A DNA stretch of 64,000 nt, taken from contig NZ_FNDD01000010.1 in NCBI RefSeq assembly GCF_900100015.1, positions 82,208 through 146,207 of the forward strand, written 5' to 3'. The notes beneath the pieces were generated by a model. It ran no database searches. It was not told the DNA's origin and was given only the letters and a program-made list of their open reading frames with translations. Source of the stretch: Vibrio xiamenensis. Lineage in GTDB: Bacteria; Pseudomonadota; Gammaproteobacteria; Enterobacterales; Vibrionaceae. Of the stretch, positions 8,959 through 18,504 are shown piece after piece. Position 1 is the stretch's first letter. The number at the start of each line of letters is the position of its first letter. The translations under genes and the position numbers were made by a program.

Positions 8959-10120
8959 TTCTTATTTTCATGCCTTCTGCTGTTAATATAAACTTCAATA
9001 AAAGTGCCAACGGTACATATGACTGGATCGTACTAAACGTATTATCAAAAATAGTTACAACCATAAAACCTAAAAACGCGAGAATTAGAAACCATCGAGT
9101 TTGTCTTGTCGCATGTTTGAATATATATTTAAAAACTAAAAATATATTCAAGAAAAACAATGTAACACCAAAATACCCTAACTCTAGAAACACACGAATA
9201 AATTCGTTATGAGGTGCGACAAATAAGTAAAGGTTAAATTCACGAACACCTTGAGTGATATTGGTAGTAGAACCTAAGCCGCCACCGAACAAGTTTAAAC
9301 CTTGAACTTGTGCCAAAAAGTATTCCCAAGCGACATCACGTCCCGACAAGTTAAATGAACCTTCCGCGTTAAATGTCTCCATTTCTGTTCGCGCAATCAT
9401 CGCAGATATAAACTTGATTAATACCAAGATAATCACCGGCATTAAAAACCACAGCTTCTGTCGAAAAGCGGGACGCTTAAAGAACTTCAATAACATTAAA
9501 GAAGGAATCAATGCCGCTATTAGTGGTCCTCGACTACCTGATAATAACAACAGTAGCAAAGAACCACCGTAGAGAAGAAAGCTGAATCTATCTTTATTCA
9601 GACAGTGATAACAAGCCAGCACTACAGCATAATAAGTTATAAAGGCGTAGTGAGCACTGGCAATACCAGCTCCGAAACGACCTGGTTGGCCTAAACTGAA
9701 ACCAAATACCTTACTCAGAACCAATGAAATAGGTACCATAATCATAGGAAGAAGAATATAGGCCGTAGATACGGAGCGAATATAGCTTTTGAAATCTACA
9801 GTTAATATCAGAAAGAACAGTGAGCCGCCTATAACAGCTTTAATAAATTCTGAAAAGCTTAGACCTACATAGTATTGGTCTCTTAAAAAATAACAGGTAA
9901 AGACAAGAACGAGATAAAAATAAAAGTTTTTTACAAATCGTTTATCCGGTCCTAATAATCCTATCAATCCGACACAAGAGCCTAAGACAATAATTTTTTG
10001 GAGCAGGAATGCACTTGGAACTAATCTAGAACTAAAGCCCATGCACAAAAAAAGCACGCACAAAGCTAAGCCCACATTCACTTTGTATTTTCTAAAATCT
10101 CTTACATTATCTATATACAT
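8912..10120 (-). CDS. Wzy-type polysaccharide polymerase / O-antigen ligase-like protein
   Basis: Predicted inner-membrane polymerase that joins flipped repeat units in the periplasm. About 402 residues with 10-12 hydrophobic segments. A periplasmic loop in the C-terminal half carries the family hallmark ...GLNLFGGGLGST...APHNEFIRVFLELGYFG, matching the Wzy_C/O-antigen ligase pattern in which an H-N-x-x-[IL] segment follows a long loop. The start is placed at the ATG at 10120, not the TTG four codons upstream; neither has a strong ribosome-binding site. AT-rich and likely fast-evolving. The 3' end overlaps the next transferase gene. Confidence 0.82.
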   Translation of the reverse strand: MYIDNVRDFRKYKVNVGLALCVLFLCMGFSSRLVPSAFLLQKIIVLGSCVGLIGLLGPDKRFVKNFYFYLVLVFTCYFLRDQYYVGLSFSEFIKAVIGGSLFFLILTVDFKSYIRSVSTAYILLPMIMVPISLVLSKVFGFSLGQPGRFGAGIASAHYAFITYYAVVLACYHCLNKDRFSFLLYGGSLLLLLLSGSRGPLIAALIPSLMLLKFFKRPAFRQKLWFLMPVIILVLIKFISAMIARTEMETFNAEGSFNLSGRDVAWEYFLAQVQGLNLFGGGLGSTTNITQGVREFNLYLFVAPHNEFIRVFLELGYFGVTLFFLNIFLVFKYIFKHATRQTRWFLILAFLGFMVVTIFDNTFSTIQSYVPLALLLKFILTAEGMKIRNDPKQSNRIGVYTHV

Positions 10121-10204
10121 TCTATTGACCAAGAAATATCGTGAATAGACATATCCAATGCTTTCAATACGTAGTCATACGAAAGAAAATCAAATATCGT
10201 AAAA

Positions 10205-10240
10205 ATAATAAAAGACACACTGCTTTATGGCAGTGTATCT
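10205..10240 (-). terminator. Stem-loop terminator or attenuator after the Wzc-like gene
   Basis: A perfect 7-bp stem ACACTGC / GCAGTGT (10217-10223 and 10230-10236) is followed on the minus strand by TCTTTTATTATTTTT. It lies between the Wzc-like gene and the polymerase, inside an apparently continuous locus. It may thus lower expression of the downstream biosynthesis genes relative to the export genes. Confidence 0.65.
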
Positions 10241-10255
10241 TAGTTGCCTATTTAC

Positions 10256-12448
10256 CTATACCGTGCCAAGTTTGTCATTTTTAGCATCGTAGCTGCCATA
10301 AACATATTCGTTTGCCATAGCACTGCTTTTCAGCTGATTAATGATCACGCCGTCAATCGACACTTCATGACTGATAAAGCGCGCCATCGTATTTTTCAAT
10401 GTAGCGAAACGAGTACTGTCCGCTTTAGCAACAATCGCAATATGACCAATCGCTTTACTCACAATCAAGCTATCGTTAACTAGCAATGTTGGCGGTGTAT
10501 CAATAACGATTCGATCATATTGAGCAACCAACGTATCCAATAAGTTTTTGAACGCTTTCGAGCTCAGCAGTTCTTGAGGATTTGGCGTTAGCATACCAGC
10601 AGGCAAAATGTTCAAACCTGATGGTTTGTCCTTAATAATGCACTGGTTTAGATCTGCTCCCATCAGAATATGGTTAGTAATACCTTGCTGATATTTCGAG
10701 AAACCAAAGCGCTCAGCAACTGCAGGTTTACGTAAGTCACAATCAATCAGTAGTACATTTTCCATTTGAGCAAAAGCTTGTGCCACATTAATTGCAGTGG
10801 TTGTTTTACCTTCACCTTGCAGCGATGACGTAATTGCTAATGTCTTACGACCATTTTGCATTGAAGATAGTGTGAGGGCTGTTCTTACCGCACGAATTGA
10901 TTCACCAAATTGTGGCTCTTTGTTATCAAAAAACACATCGCTGGTGATCTTACCTTTGTTCTTAAGCTGTGGAATCGCACCTAGTGGCACTAGTCCCATA
11001 CGCTCTTCGAATTGTTTCACTGAGGTAATGGTATTTCGCAAAATGTCGATCAAAATGATCACAGCAATAGCAAAGAATAACGCTCCCATGAATGCTGCTA
11101 CTAGCATCATTTTCTTATTAGGCTTAGAAGCCTTTTGTGGAATTTCAGCCTTATCCGTAAAGCGTGCGTATTCGGTTTTATAATCGCTTGTTGCTGCTGT
11201 TTCTTTGTAACGATTTAGGAAAACATTAAGAATATTACGGTTGGTATCAACCTCACGACTTAGAGATTGGTATTCACGCTTCTTAACCGAGATATCCTGG
11301 AATTCAGCAACTTTGTTATTTAGTTCTTCTGCAATTAGTTTTTCTTGATTTTGAGTTGACTCAAGTTCTTTCTTAACACCGTTGATTAACTGTGAGATCA
11401 GCTGATTTAATTCATTACGTGCGCTATCGCGTTTTGCAATAGCCGCTTGCATACGCTCGTGTTTAGGACCGTAACGTTTAGCTAGCTCGTTGACCTCTTT
11501 TTGTGACTCTGCGAGTACGTTACGCAAAGAGATAACTTGAGGGTGCTTAGAAATTTCAGGAATAGTCACGAGACTATTCGCATCACGAGCACTCAAGGTT
11601 TGATAAGCAGACTGAAGCTCAATGCGACGATCGCGAATTTGATTTAGACGAATCGTGAGTTCACTGATCAAAGAGCTGGTTTGGCTATCAATACCACTGT
11701 CGTCGATCAATTTTTCTTTACGTAGAAAATCAGTCAGTTTGTCTTCTGACTGTTTAAGTTCGTCTTTCAACGTTTGTAAACGACTCGAGATCCAGCTTGA
11801 TGCTTGTTGGGTTGCATCTAAACGCGCGTCCATATTGGAAGCAATAAAAGCTTCACCAACAGTATTAGCAATAGTGGCCGCCAGTTCTGGGTCTTTGGAA
11901 GTGAAGTTCACATTCACCAACTGAGTCCCGTCGATAGCGGTAACATCCAATTTTGACAAGAAGGTACTAATGATTCCTTGGCGAATGCGCTCTTGGCGTG
12001 CCTCGTCAGAGGCGGCTTCTTTCTTACTTGATAGCAAAGAAATCAAACTGTTAAAACCAGATTTAATGCCTGCGATAATGCCAGTTTTCTCGACCAATGA
12101 GCTATTAAACTCAGGGTTTTGCTCTAAGTGCAATCGATCGATTACGCGCTGAGCAACTTGACGACTCTTCATAATTTCAATTTGAGTCGCAAAATAACCT
12201 TTCTGAGTGGTATCAATACCCACCACATCTTCAAAAGAAACAGCACTTTTTACTTGCGGCTCAATTAATAAGGTGGCGGTCGCCGTATATTTGGGGGTTA
12301 GCGAAAAAACGAATAACGCAGTAACGATAGTAACTAGTAATGTAAATAGCGATATTTTAAGCCAATTACGTTTGACCAAAGTGATATATTTACCTACATC
12401 GATCACTTTTTCTTCGTTTTGAGGAATACTGTTGTCTAAGCCATGCAT
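10256..12448 (-). CDS. Wzc/VpsO-type polysaccharide co-polymerase with BY-kinase domain
   Basis: Inner-membrane protein that controls chain length and couples polymerisation to export. The 730-residue protein has a Wzz domain with transmembrane helices near residues 30-50 and 455-475 around a long periplasmic coiled coil, then a cytoplasmic tyrosine kinase domain with Walker A GEGKT (545-549), Walker A' LLIDCDLRKP (~566-575) and Walker B VIDTPP (~649). The C-terminal tyrosine cluster is short: only Y715, Y717 and Y720 in EYVYGSYD, against larger clusters in E. coli Wzc. Its partner should be the OPX protein encoded just upstream. Corresponds in position to vpsO. Confidence 0.9.
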   Translation of the reverse strand: MHGLDNSIPQNEEKVIDVGKYITLVKRNWLKISLFTLLVTIVTALFVFSLTPKYTATATLLIEPQVKSAVSFEDVVGIDTTQKGYFATQIEIMKSRQVAQRVIDRLHLEQNPEFNSSLVEKTGIIAGIKSGFNSLISLLSSKKEAASDEARQERIRQGIISTFLSKLDVTAIDGTQLVNVNFTSKDPELAATIANTVGEAFIASNMDARLDATQQASSWISSRLQTLKDELKQSEDKLTDFLRKEKLIDDSGIDSQTSSLISELTIRLNQIRDRRIELQSAYQTLSARDANSLVTIPEISKHPQVISLRNVLAESQKEVNELAKRYGPKHERMQAAIAKRDSARNELNQLISQLINGVKKELESTQNQEKLIAEELNNKVAEFQDISVKKREYQSLSREVDTNRNILNVFLNRYKETAATSDYKTEYARFTDKAEIPQKASKPNKKMMLVAAFMGALFFAIAVIILIDILRNTITSVKQFEERMGLVPLGAIPQLKNKGKITSDVFFDNKEPQFGESIRAVRTALTLSSMQNGRKTLAITSSLQGEGKTTTAINVAQAFAQMENVLLIDCDLRKPAVAERFGFSKYQQGITNHILMGADLNQCIIKDKPSGLNILPAGMLTPNPQELLSSKAFKNLLDTLVAQYDRIVIDTPPTLLVNDSLIVSKAIGHIAIVAKADSTRFATLKNTMARFISHEVSIDGVIINQLKSSAMANEYVYGSYDAKNDKLGTV

Positions 12449-12499
12449 TTTATTATCTCAACTTGAATTCTTTTAAAATTTACGTCTGTTTCTAATTAC

Positions 12500-13081
12500 T
12501 TACCAAAATGATGCGACCACGTAGACAGTGTCACCCGGTTCGACCACTTTATAGAGCGGTGTTTCTTGCTCCGTATCCTCATCAAACGCTTTAGCCAAGT
12601 CTTCATTGCTTAGCTGATTATATTTGCTAATATTTTTTGCTTTGACCAAATAAGCATGTGCACTTCGACGGTACTTACTCATTACCCCGCCAGCCAGAGA
12701 AATTGCCTCTTGCACAGTTAATCCTGGCTCATATTCATAACCACCAGGTCGGTTAACCAGTCCGTTGATATAAATATTTCGGTAATGAACAATTGTGACG
12801 TTAACTTTGGGGTCGATTAAATAGTTACCAGATAGTCCTTGAGTGATTTCTCTTTGAACTTCTTCTAAGGTTTTTCCACCTAACTTAATAACACCTAAAT
12901 ATGGGTAATCGATAGTTTCCCTGTTATCAATCTTAAGGTCTGGTATTGTTAAAGAATCTTCCCCATACACCGAAATACTAATAGTATCGCCAGCTCCTAG
13001 ACGATATAAATTTTCTGCTGCAATAGCGCCATTCAACAAAATAATATTGATTAGCAAAAACTGAACAATACGCTTTATCAT
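12500..13081 (-). CDS. Small OPX (Wza/VpsN-like) polysaccharide export protein
   Basis: Periplasmic part of the export channel. The 193-residue product has a signal peptide (~1-21, ending GAIAA), a Poly_export domain (YRLGAGDTISISVYGEDSL, ~26-44) and one SLBB-like domain (~105-140, VNRPGGYEYEPGLTVQEAI). There is no lipobox cysteine and no C-terminal amphipathic helix, so it cannot form its own outer-membrane pore as E. coli Wza does. Short OPX proteins of this type rely on a separate beta-barrel partner, as VpsN/VpsM and the Myxococcus systems do. No such barrel gene is in this locus. Confidence 0.85.
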   Translation of the reverse strand: MIKRIVQFLLINIILLNGAIAAENLYRLGAGDTISISVYGEDSLTIPDLKIDNRETIDYPYLGVIKLGGKTLEEVQREITQGLSGNYLIDPKVNVTIVHYRNIYINGLVNRPGGYEYEPGLTVQEAISLAGGVMSKYRRSAHAYLVKAKNISKYNQLSNEDLAKAFDEDTEQETPLYKVVEPGDTVYVVASFW

Positions 13082-13108
13082 TTTTTTAATTACCCAAATA
13101 GTTGTTAC

Positions 13109-14506
13109 TTAGTAGGCTGTCTTGCCTATAAATCCTTTAAATACCGTCATAAATATGATTTTGATATCTAACCAAAGTGACCAGCTACGAATATAAAATA
13201 AATCGTATTCCACACGTTTTGCCATCTTATCAATTGTATCCGTTTCGCCACGGTAGCCGTTGACTTGTGCCCAACCGGTAATACCTGGCTTGACTTTGTG
13301 ACGTAACATATATTTGTCGACCAGACTTCTATACTCCTCATTGTGAGCCACCGCATGAGGGCGAGGCCCCACAATAGACATTCGACCTTGTAGTACGTTA
13401 ATAAATTGCGGTAATTCATCAAGTGATGTGCGGCGAATAAACGCACCAAACTTAGTCACTCGCGGATCGTCTTTCGTCGCTTGTTTGACGGTAGCGCCGT
13501 TATCCATCACTTTCATTGAACGGAATTTCCAAACTTTGATTTTTTTGCCATCCATTCCATAGCGGTACTGTTTAAAAATAATTGGCCCTGGCGATGAAGT
13601 CTTAACTCCAATAGCAACCGCCAATAAAATTGGGCTAATAAGCGCCAAAATAATCGACGCTACAACAACATCTTCGACACGTTTGATAAAGGTTGAGAAT
13701 CCGTAAAAAGGAGTGTCATAAATACTAAGAGTTGGGATTCTACCGACATTACGCCAGCGAGATTGAATTAAATCGTAAGTAAAGAAATCCGGTACAATAT
13801 ACACGCGTGCTGTACTATCAGAGAAATAGCTCACGATCTCTTTGATACGTTTAGAGGCTTCCATCGGCAACGCAACATAGACATGACGAAAATTGCGTTC
13901 TTTCGCCATTTCTAAAGCATCGCTAATTGAACCGCGAATGGGTTGAGGCAATTCATTTGGTAAACGCTCAGGTGAGCGGTCATCAAACATACCTACTAAC
14001 TTCATTCCAATATGTTTATTCTGTTCAATCTCGCGAGCAAGCGCTACACCACCAGGTGTGGCACCAATAATAATACTTTTCTGCTCATACGAATCAGAAT
14101 GGATTGAAGATGGTAAGTGCACAGCCAATAAACGGAAACCAATTAAGGATACTGGAACAATGGCAAACCACATACCAATCACAATGCGCGAATAACTTTC
14201 TGTGGCCTTAAACATAAACGCAATGGTTAATAGCACTGCGATGGTACAAAACCAGGTAAAAATAATCGGCCCCAAAGAATGCTTCGCTGAGTTATATGTC
14301 GAATAGCTATATACACCCAACAATTCTCCCACAATACTATAGGCAACTAACGCAATACACAGAGCTAAGATATATTGGATTTCCCAAGTACCTAGATACA
14401 CACTTTTAAGTACTAGGAGAGTCAGAGATATGAGTAAAATGTCAGTTAATCGGTAAGCCAATATATTTTCTTGACCATGGCTTTTGATTGCTCCGATATC
14501 TCTCAT
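13109..14506 (-). CDS. VpsL-like initiating undecaprenyl-phosphate sugar phosphotransferase
   Basis: Starts repeat-unit synthesis by transferring a hexose-1-phosphate from a UDP-sugar to undecaprenyl phosphate. About 465 residues: five hydrophobic segments in the N-terminal third, a CoA-binding-like Rossmann region (KSIIIGATPGGVALAREIE) and the C-terminal bacterial sugar transferase domain with FKQYRYGMDGKKIKVWKFRSM, RTSLDELPQ and SIVGPRPHAV. The frame runs 32 codons further upstream, but the ATG at 14506 has AAGGA eleven bases before it and gives the usual VpsL/WcaJ length. It is the first gene of the locus. Glucose or galactose is the likely sugar. Confidence 0.9.
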   Translation of the reverse strand: MRDIGAIKSHGQENILAYRLTDILLISLTLLVLKSVYLGTWEIQYILALCIALVAYSIVGELLGVYSYSTYNSAKHSLGPIIFTWFCTIAVLLTIAFMFKATESYSRIVIGMWFAIVPVSLIGFRLLAVHLPSSIHSDSYEQKSIIIGATPGGVALAREIEQNKHIGMKLVGMFDDRSPERLPNELPQPIRGSISDALEMAKERNFRHVYVALPMEASKRIKEIVSYFSDSTARVYIVPDFFTYDLIQSRWRNVGRIPTLSIYDTPFYGFSTFIKRVEDVVVASIILALISPILLAVAIGVKTSSPGPIIFKQYRYGMDGKKIKVWKFRSMKVMDNGATVKQATKDDPRVTKFGAFIRRTSLDELPQFINVLQGRMSIVGPRPHAVAHNEEYRSLVDKYMLRHKVKPGITGWAQVNGYRGETDTIDKMAKRVEYDLFYIRSWSLWLDIKIIFMTVFKGFIGKTAY

Positions 14507-14890
14507 CACAAATCTTATCCTTACAATAACTACGTCATCGCCAGAGAACGACACCTTCTCTGAAACGCTCAAACGCGACAAATTAATTACATTGAAGCCC
14601 AATCAAAGATTTAAGCTCCCTATCAAAGCACATAGTCTGAATTTTTTTTGACGAAAAACAAATAGCATTCTCTTCCTGTTTTTTTGGGTTCTCAAAATTT
14701 AGAAGCTCGCTCATAGCAATTACAAGAAGAGCAGCAAAACAATGCTTTATATATCGTCAATGCATAAGAAACGTCCTACCAAGCTGACATTAAAATAACA
14801 ATGTAAAATTAGATTCATAAACTTACTTACCAACCATGTACAAAACTAATTTATTACTTTTCTGTTCTTATAAATAAGAAATTTAATACG
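14507..14890 (-). promoter_or_regulatory. Promoter region of the exopolysaccharide locus
   Basis: AT-rich and without a gene. It should contain the promoter and activator sites for the locus starting at 14506. I could not recognise a JUMPstart element or assign a VpsR/VpsT box by eye. Confidence 0.4.
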
Positions 14891-14917
14891 AAAAAAAGCC
14901 CCTCTTATAGAGGGGCA
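14891..14917 (-). terminator. Terminator of the pst operon
   Basis: Stem GCCCCTC / GAGGGGC (14898-14904 and 14910-14916) with a 5-nt loop, followed on the minus strand by seven U residues. It lies about 42 bp beyond the pstB stop, which shows that no phoU follows. Confidence 0.9.
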
Positions 14918-14958
14918 AGTTTTACCATCGCTTATAATTATAGTGATATTGCTGTTAA

Positions 14959-15708
14959 TTAGCCGAAATCGCCGTTTACATAACCCTTCGTGCGATCGTC
15001 TTTCGGCTGATTAAAAATGACTTGCGTATCATCATGTTCGACCAGTTCTCCCATCAAAAAGAACGCAGTTCTATCCGAAATACGGCGTGCTTGCTGCATC
15101 GAATGGGTGACAATAACGATTGTGTAATTTTTCTTCAGTTCTTCCATCAATTCTTCGATTTTATGCGTCGCAATTGGATCGAGTGCAGAGGTCGGTTCGT
15201 CCATCAGAATCACATCAGGTTCCATCGCTATGGTACGCGCAATGCATAAGCGCTGTTGCTGACCGCCAGAGAGGCCAAACGCATGGGATTTCAAGCGGTC
15301 TTTCACCTCATCCCACAGCGCAGCGCCGCGCAGAGAACGTTCTACCACCTGATCGATGTGTTTCTTGTCCTTAATGCCTTGAGCTCTGAGTCCGTAGGCA
15401 ACGTTTTCATAGATACTCATTGGAAATGGATTCGGCTTTTGAAACACCATGCCGACTTTGATACGCAAATCAGCGACATCAATATTGCCGTAAATGTCAG
15501 TGCCATCCATATCCAGCTTACCAGTAATTTTAACCCCTTCAATCAGGTCATTCATGCGATTCAGACAGCGTAGTAACGTTGATTTTCCGCAGCCTGATGG
15601 GCCAATTAACGCAGTGACTTGCTGAGTTGGAATCGGTAGGTTGATCGATTTCAGTGCTTGGTTGTCGCCGTAAAATAAGTCAAGGTTTTGAATATTGAAT
15701 TTGTTCAT
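14959..15708 (-). CDS. pstB: Phosphate ABC transporter ATPase PstB
   Basis: ATP-hydrolysing subunit of the high-affinity phosphate importer. Walker [12 protein letters not shown], the Q-loop [18 protein letters not shown], signature [13 protein letters not shown] and Walker [13 protein letters not shown] are all present, and the PNPFP segment is characteristic of PstB. The frame extends 20 codons upstream, but the ATG at 15708 with AGAGATA before it gives 249 residues and the standard MNKFNIQNL beginning. It is the last gene of pstSCAB and is followed by a terminator. Very secure. Confidence 0.97.
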   Translation of the reverse strand: MNKFNIQNLDLFYGDNQALKSINLPIPTQQVTALIGPSGCGKSTLLRCLNRMNDLIEGVKITGKLDMDGTDIYGNIDVADLRIKVGMVFQKPNPFPMSIYENVAYGLRAQGIKDKKHIDQVVERSLRGAALWDEVKDRLKSHAFGLSGGQQQRLCIARTIAMEPDVILMDEPTSALDPIATHKIEELMEELKKNYTIVIVTHSMQQARRISDRTAFFLMGELVEHDDTQVIFNQPKDDRTKGYVNGDFG

Positions 15709-15768
15709 TGTGTTATCTCTTAATTCTGTATCTTCAATCGTGCTGTTATGCGCTAAATCGCATCGCAA

Positions 15769-16650
15769 TCAGTAAGTCGCGGTATTAAATTTCTTGGCGA
15801 TCAGTTTGGTCACCATGTTGATAAGTAGCACGACCACAATCAGCACAGTCGCAGTGCCGTAAGCTTGGTTCCATTCCTCGACGGTGAACAGTTCGGTAGT
15901 CAGTTTGTATAAATGAACCGTCAACGTGCGGCCTGAGTCCATAATAGAGTCAGGAATACGCGCAACCATGCCCGCGGTGAGAAACACTGGAGCCGACTCA
16001 CCAATCACACGTCCAATACTTAGGATGATTGAAGTCAGAATACCTGGCATTGCACTTGGCAAAATTAAACGCCAGATGGTGTAGATTTTTGATGCACCTA
16101 GCCCATACGAACCTTCACGGTAAGTTTGCGGCACAGCCATCAACGCCTCTTCCGTGGTACGAATAATCACTGGCAGAATCAAAATACTCAGTGTTAACGC
16201 GCCCGATAAGATAGAGAAGCCTAGACCCAGAATGGCAACGAAAAATGTCATACCAAACAGACCAAAGATTATCGACGGAATACCCGCGAGCGATTCAGTA
16301 CAGAAACGAATTACTTTGACTAAACGACTGCCCACTTTGGCGTATTCAGTCAGATAAATCGCGGTCATAATCCCAAGCGGCGCCGCCACAGCCAATGATG
16401 CAATCACCATGTAAATGGTTGACACTATCATTGGGAAAATACCGTGCTCATCTCCGGTACGGGTGTAATTGTCAGTAATGAATTTCCAATCTACGTGCTG
16501 CAGGCCATTTGACAAAATGTACCAAATAATCCAGAACAGGAATCCGACCGTTATCGCCGCAGACGCCCAGATAAAGCCATTAAGAATATTGTCTTTGAAT
16601 TGGCGAGCTTGGCGTAGCTTTGCCAGTTGAGTGGTGTGTTCCATCGTCAT
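15769..16650 (-). CDS. pstA: Phosphate ABC transporter permease PstA
   Basis: One of two membrane subunits of the phosphate importer. 293 residues with six hydrophobic helices and the binding-protein-dependent permease (EAA) motif in EGSYGLGASKIYTIWRLILPSAMPGI, through which it docks on PstB. The ATG overlaps the pstC stop codon by one base (TAATG), indicating coupled translation. Product, length and position all fit PstA. Confidence 0.96.
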   Translation of the reverse strand: MTMEHTTQLAKLRQARQFKDNILNGFIWASAAITVGFLFWIIWYILSNGLQHVDWKFITDNYTRTGDEHGIFPMIVSTIYMVIASLAVAAPLGIMTAIYLTEYAKVGSRLVKVIRFCTESLAGIPSIIFGLFGMTFFVAILGLGFSILSGALTLSILILPVIIRTTEEALMAVPQTYREGSYGLGASKIYTIWRLILPSAMPGILTSIILSIGRVIGESAPVFLTAGMVARIPDSIMDSGRTLTVHLYKLTTELFTVEEWNQAYGTATVLIVVVLLINMVTKLIAKKFNTATY

Positions 16651-17582
16651 TACCTCGCCTTCTCACGGTTCAAATACAGCAGCGCTGCGTTGAGAATCAT
16701 AATAAATACCAACAGCACCACACCGGTGGCATACAACGCGTTGGCGTGCACACCGCTCGCGTAAGACATTTCAATCGCGATGTTGGCAGTCAGTGTTCGA
16801 GCGGAGTCCAACAAACCTTGTGGCATCGCTGGCGCATTCCCCATCACCATGATGATCGCCATCGTTTCGCCGAGCGCACGGCCAATACCAAGGATGACAC
16901 CCGTCATAATGCCTGAGCGTGCCGCAGGAACCAGCAATTTGAAGATGGTAAAGATCTTTGATGCGCCAAGCGCTAAAGAGCCTTCTTTGTACGAACTTGG
17001 CACAGCGCGAATTGAAGTTTCAGACACAGTAATCACTGTCGGAAGAATCATCACACCCAGTACGATAATGCCCGCCAAAATGGTATTGCCCGCCGGAACT
17101 TCGAACACATTTTGAATCAACGGGACGATGATAAGCAGACCAAAGAAGCCGTAGACGACAGAAGGAATACCCGCCAACAGTTCAACGGCAGGACGAATCA
17201 CGTCAGCAAGGCGTTTAGGGGCGATTTCAGCGATGAAAATTGCGGTCAGCACGCCGATTGGCACACCAACTATCACTGCGCCAAATGTTGAAACTACCGA
17301 CGCTACGATCATTGTGGCAACGCCATACAGCGCTGGCGGCAGCCAGTCTTGTCCTAGCACAATGCCAGTGACACCGACTTCCTCAAAGGCGGGAATACTT
17401 TCTTTAACGATGAAATAAGCAATGATCGCCAATGAGACGATCCCGATGACAGCACTGGTTAAAAACAGGCCGTGGAAGATGCGTTCTTTCCAATCGACAC
17501 GCTTTTTGGTGCGCAGCGTGTGTTTAGAAACCGGCGAAGCTTCACTACTCATAAGCTTTTCACTATTCGATGCGATGGTCAT
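16650..17582 (-). CDS. pstC: Phosphate ABC transporter permease PstC
   Basis: The second membrane subunit of the importer; it forms the channel with PstA. 310 residues; a 35-residue polar N-terminus precedes six hydrophobic helices, with the EAA loop EGSLALGASKIFTIFKLLVPAARSGI. It is separated from pstS by 100 bp containing a strong stem-loop that should lower its expression relative to the binding protein. It overlaps pstA by one base. Confidence 0.96.
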   Translation of the reverse strand: MTIASNSEKLMSSEASPVSKHTLRTKKRVDWKERIFHGLFLTSAVIGIVSLAIIAYFIVKESIPAFEEVGVTGIVLGQDWLPPALYGVATMIVASVVSTFGAVIVGVPIGVLTAIFIAEIAPKRLADVIRPAVELLAGIPSVVYGFFGLLIIVPLIQNVFEVPAGNTILAGIIVLGVMILPTVITVSETSIRAVPSSYKEGSLALGASKIFTIFKLLVPAARSGIMTGVILGIGRALGETMAIIMVMGNAPAMPQGLLDSARTLTANIAIEMSYASGVHANALYATGVVLLVFIMILNAALLYLNREKAR

Positions 17583-17627
17583 AAATTCTCACTTTTCACT
17601 TAAACAACATGTGAATCTCAGTGAAGT

Positions 17628-17660
17628 AAAAGGCTCAGCCCAAAGGTGGGCTGAGCAAAA
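17628..17660 (-). terminator. Intra-operon attenuator between pstS and pstC
   Basis: A perfect 10-bp inverted repeat GCTCAGCCCA / TGGGCTGAGC (17633-17642 and 17647-17656) with a 4-nt loop, followed on the minus strand by CTTTTACTTC. Partial termination or 3'-end protection here would keep PstS in excess over PstCAB. Confidence 0.75.
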
Positions 17661-17682
17661 TTCGATTTAACTTAGATGTATC

Positions 17683-18504
17683 TTAGTTGATTGAGATGTA
17701 ACCGTGAGAAGCTACGATTTCTTGTGCTTCGTCGCTTAGCATCCAATCGAGGAATTTCTTAGTTTCAGCCGATGGTTTGCCTTCTTTGTAAAGAACAAGG
17801 AAAGGACGCGCCACTTTGTATTGGCCGTTTTTAACGTTAGCAACACTTGCATCTGTGCCGTCGATAGCCAGCGCGTGAACGCTGCTGTCTACAGTACCTA
17901 GAGAGATGTAGCCAATTGCGTAAGGGTTAGACGCAACCATGGTTTTTAGACCACCGTTACCATTTGCCACTTGCGCACGTTGTGAAATCGCCGACACAGT
18001 TTTGCCGCTGATTTTCTTCTTAAGAGACATGATGTCTTCAAACGCACCGCGAGTACCTGAGGCAGTATCACGAGTGATCGCCACGATAGGCTTGTCATCA
18101 CCACCCACTTGTTTCCAGTTGGTCACTTCGCCTTTGTAAATTGCTGATACTTGCTCAGCAGTTAGACCTTTGATGGTGTTTTTTGGGTTTACCACTACCG
18201 CAATACCATCGCGAGCAATGACTTCAACTTTTAGTGATGGCTCTTCTTCTGAAGATTTCAGATTGCGAGAAGCCATACCTAGGTCAGCCGAACCGTTCTT
18301 CGCAGCTTTAATACCAGCTGAAGAACCAGGGCCTTGAACTTCGATGAATACGTTTGAATTCTTCTTCATGTAAGTTTCTGAGAAGACTTCCATTAATGGT
18401 GTAACGCTACTTGAACCAACTGCAGAAATCGTTTCTTTTGCTGAAGCAGTCGTCATGGTCATTGCGCCAAGTAGAGCGATGGCACCGATTACTGTTTTTT
18501 TCAT
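17683..18504 (-). CDS. pstS: Periplasmic phosphate-binding protein PstS
   Basis: Captures phosphate for PstCAB. 273 residues with a signal peptide (~1-23, MKKTVIGAIALLGAMTMTTASA) and the family's phosphate-loop motifs: VGSSSVTPLME near the mature N-terminus, GPGSSAGIKAA and TRDTASGTRGAFED. A GTG lies one codon upstream, but the ATG at 18504 has AAGGAT seven bases before it. This is the shorter PstS type (PstS_2-like), common in vibrios. First gene of the operon, behind Pho boxes. Confidence 0.95.
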   Translation of the reverse strand: MKKTVIGAIALLGAMTMTTASAKETISAVGSSSVTPLMEVFSETYMKKNSNVFIEVQGPGSSAGIKAAKNGSADLGMASRNLKSSEEEPSLKVEVIARDGIAVVVNPKNTIKGLTAEQVSAIYKGEVTNWKQVGGDDKPIVAITRDTASGTRGAFEDIMSLKKKISGKTVSAISQRAQVANGNGGLKTMVASNPYAIGYISLGTVDSSVHALAIDGTDASVANVKNGQYKVARPFLVLYKEGKPSAETKKFLDWMLSDEAQEIVASHGYISIN

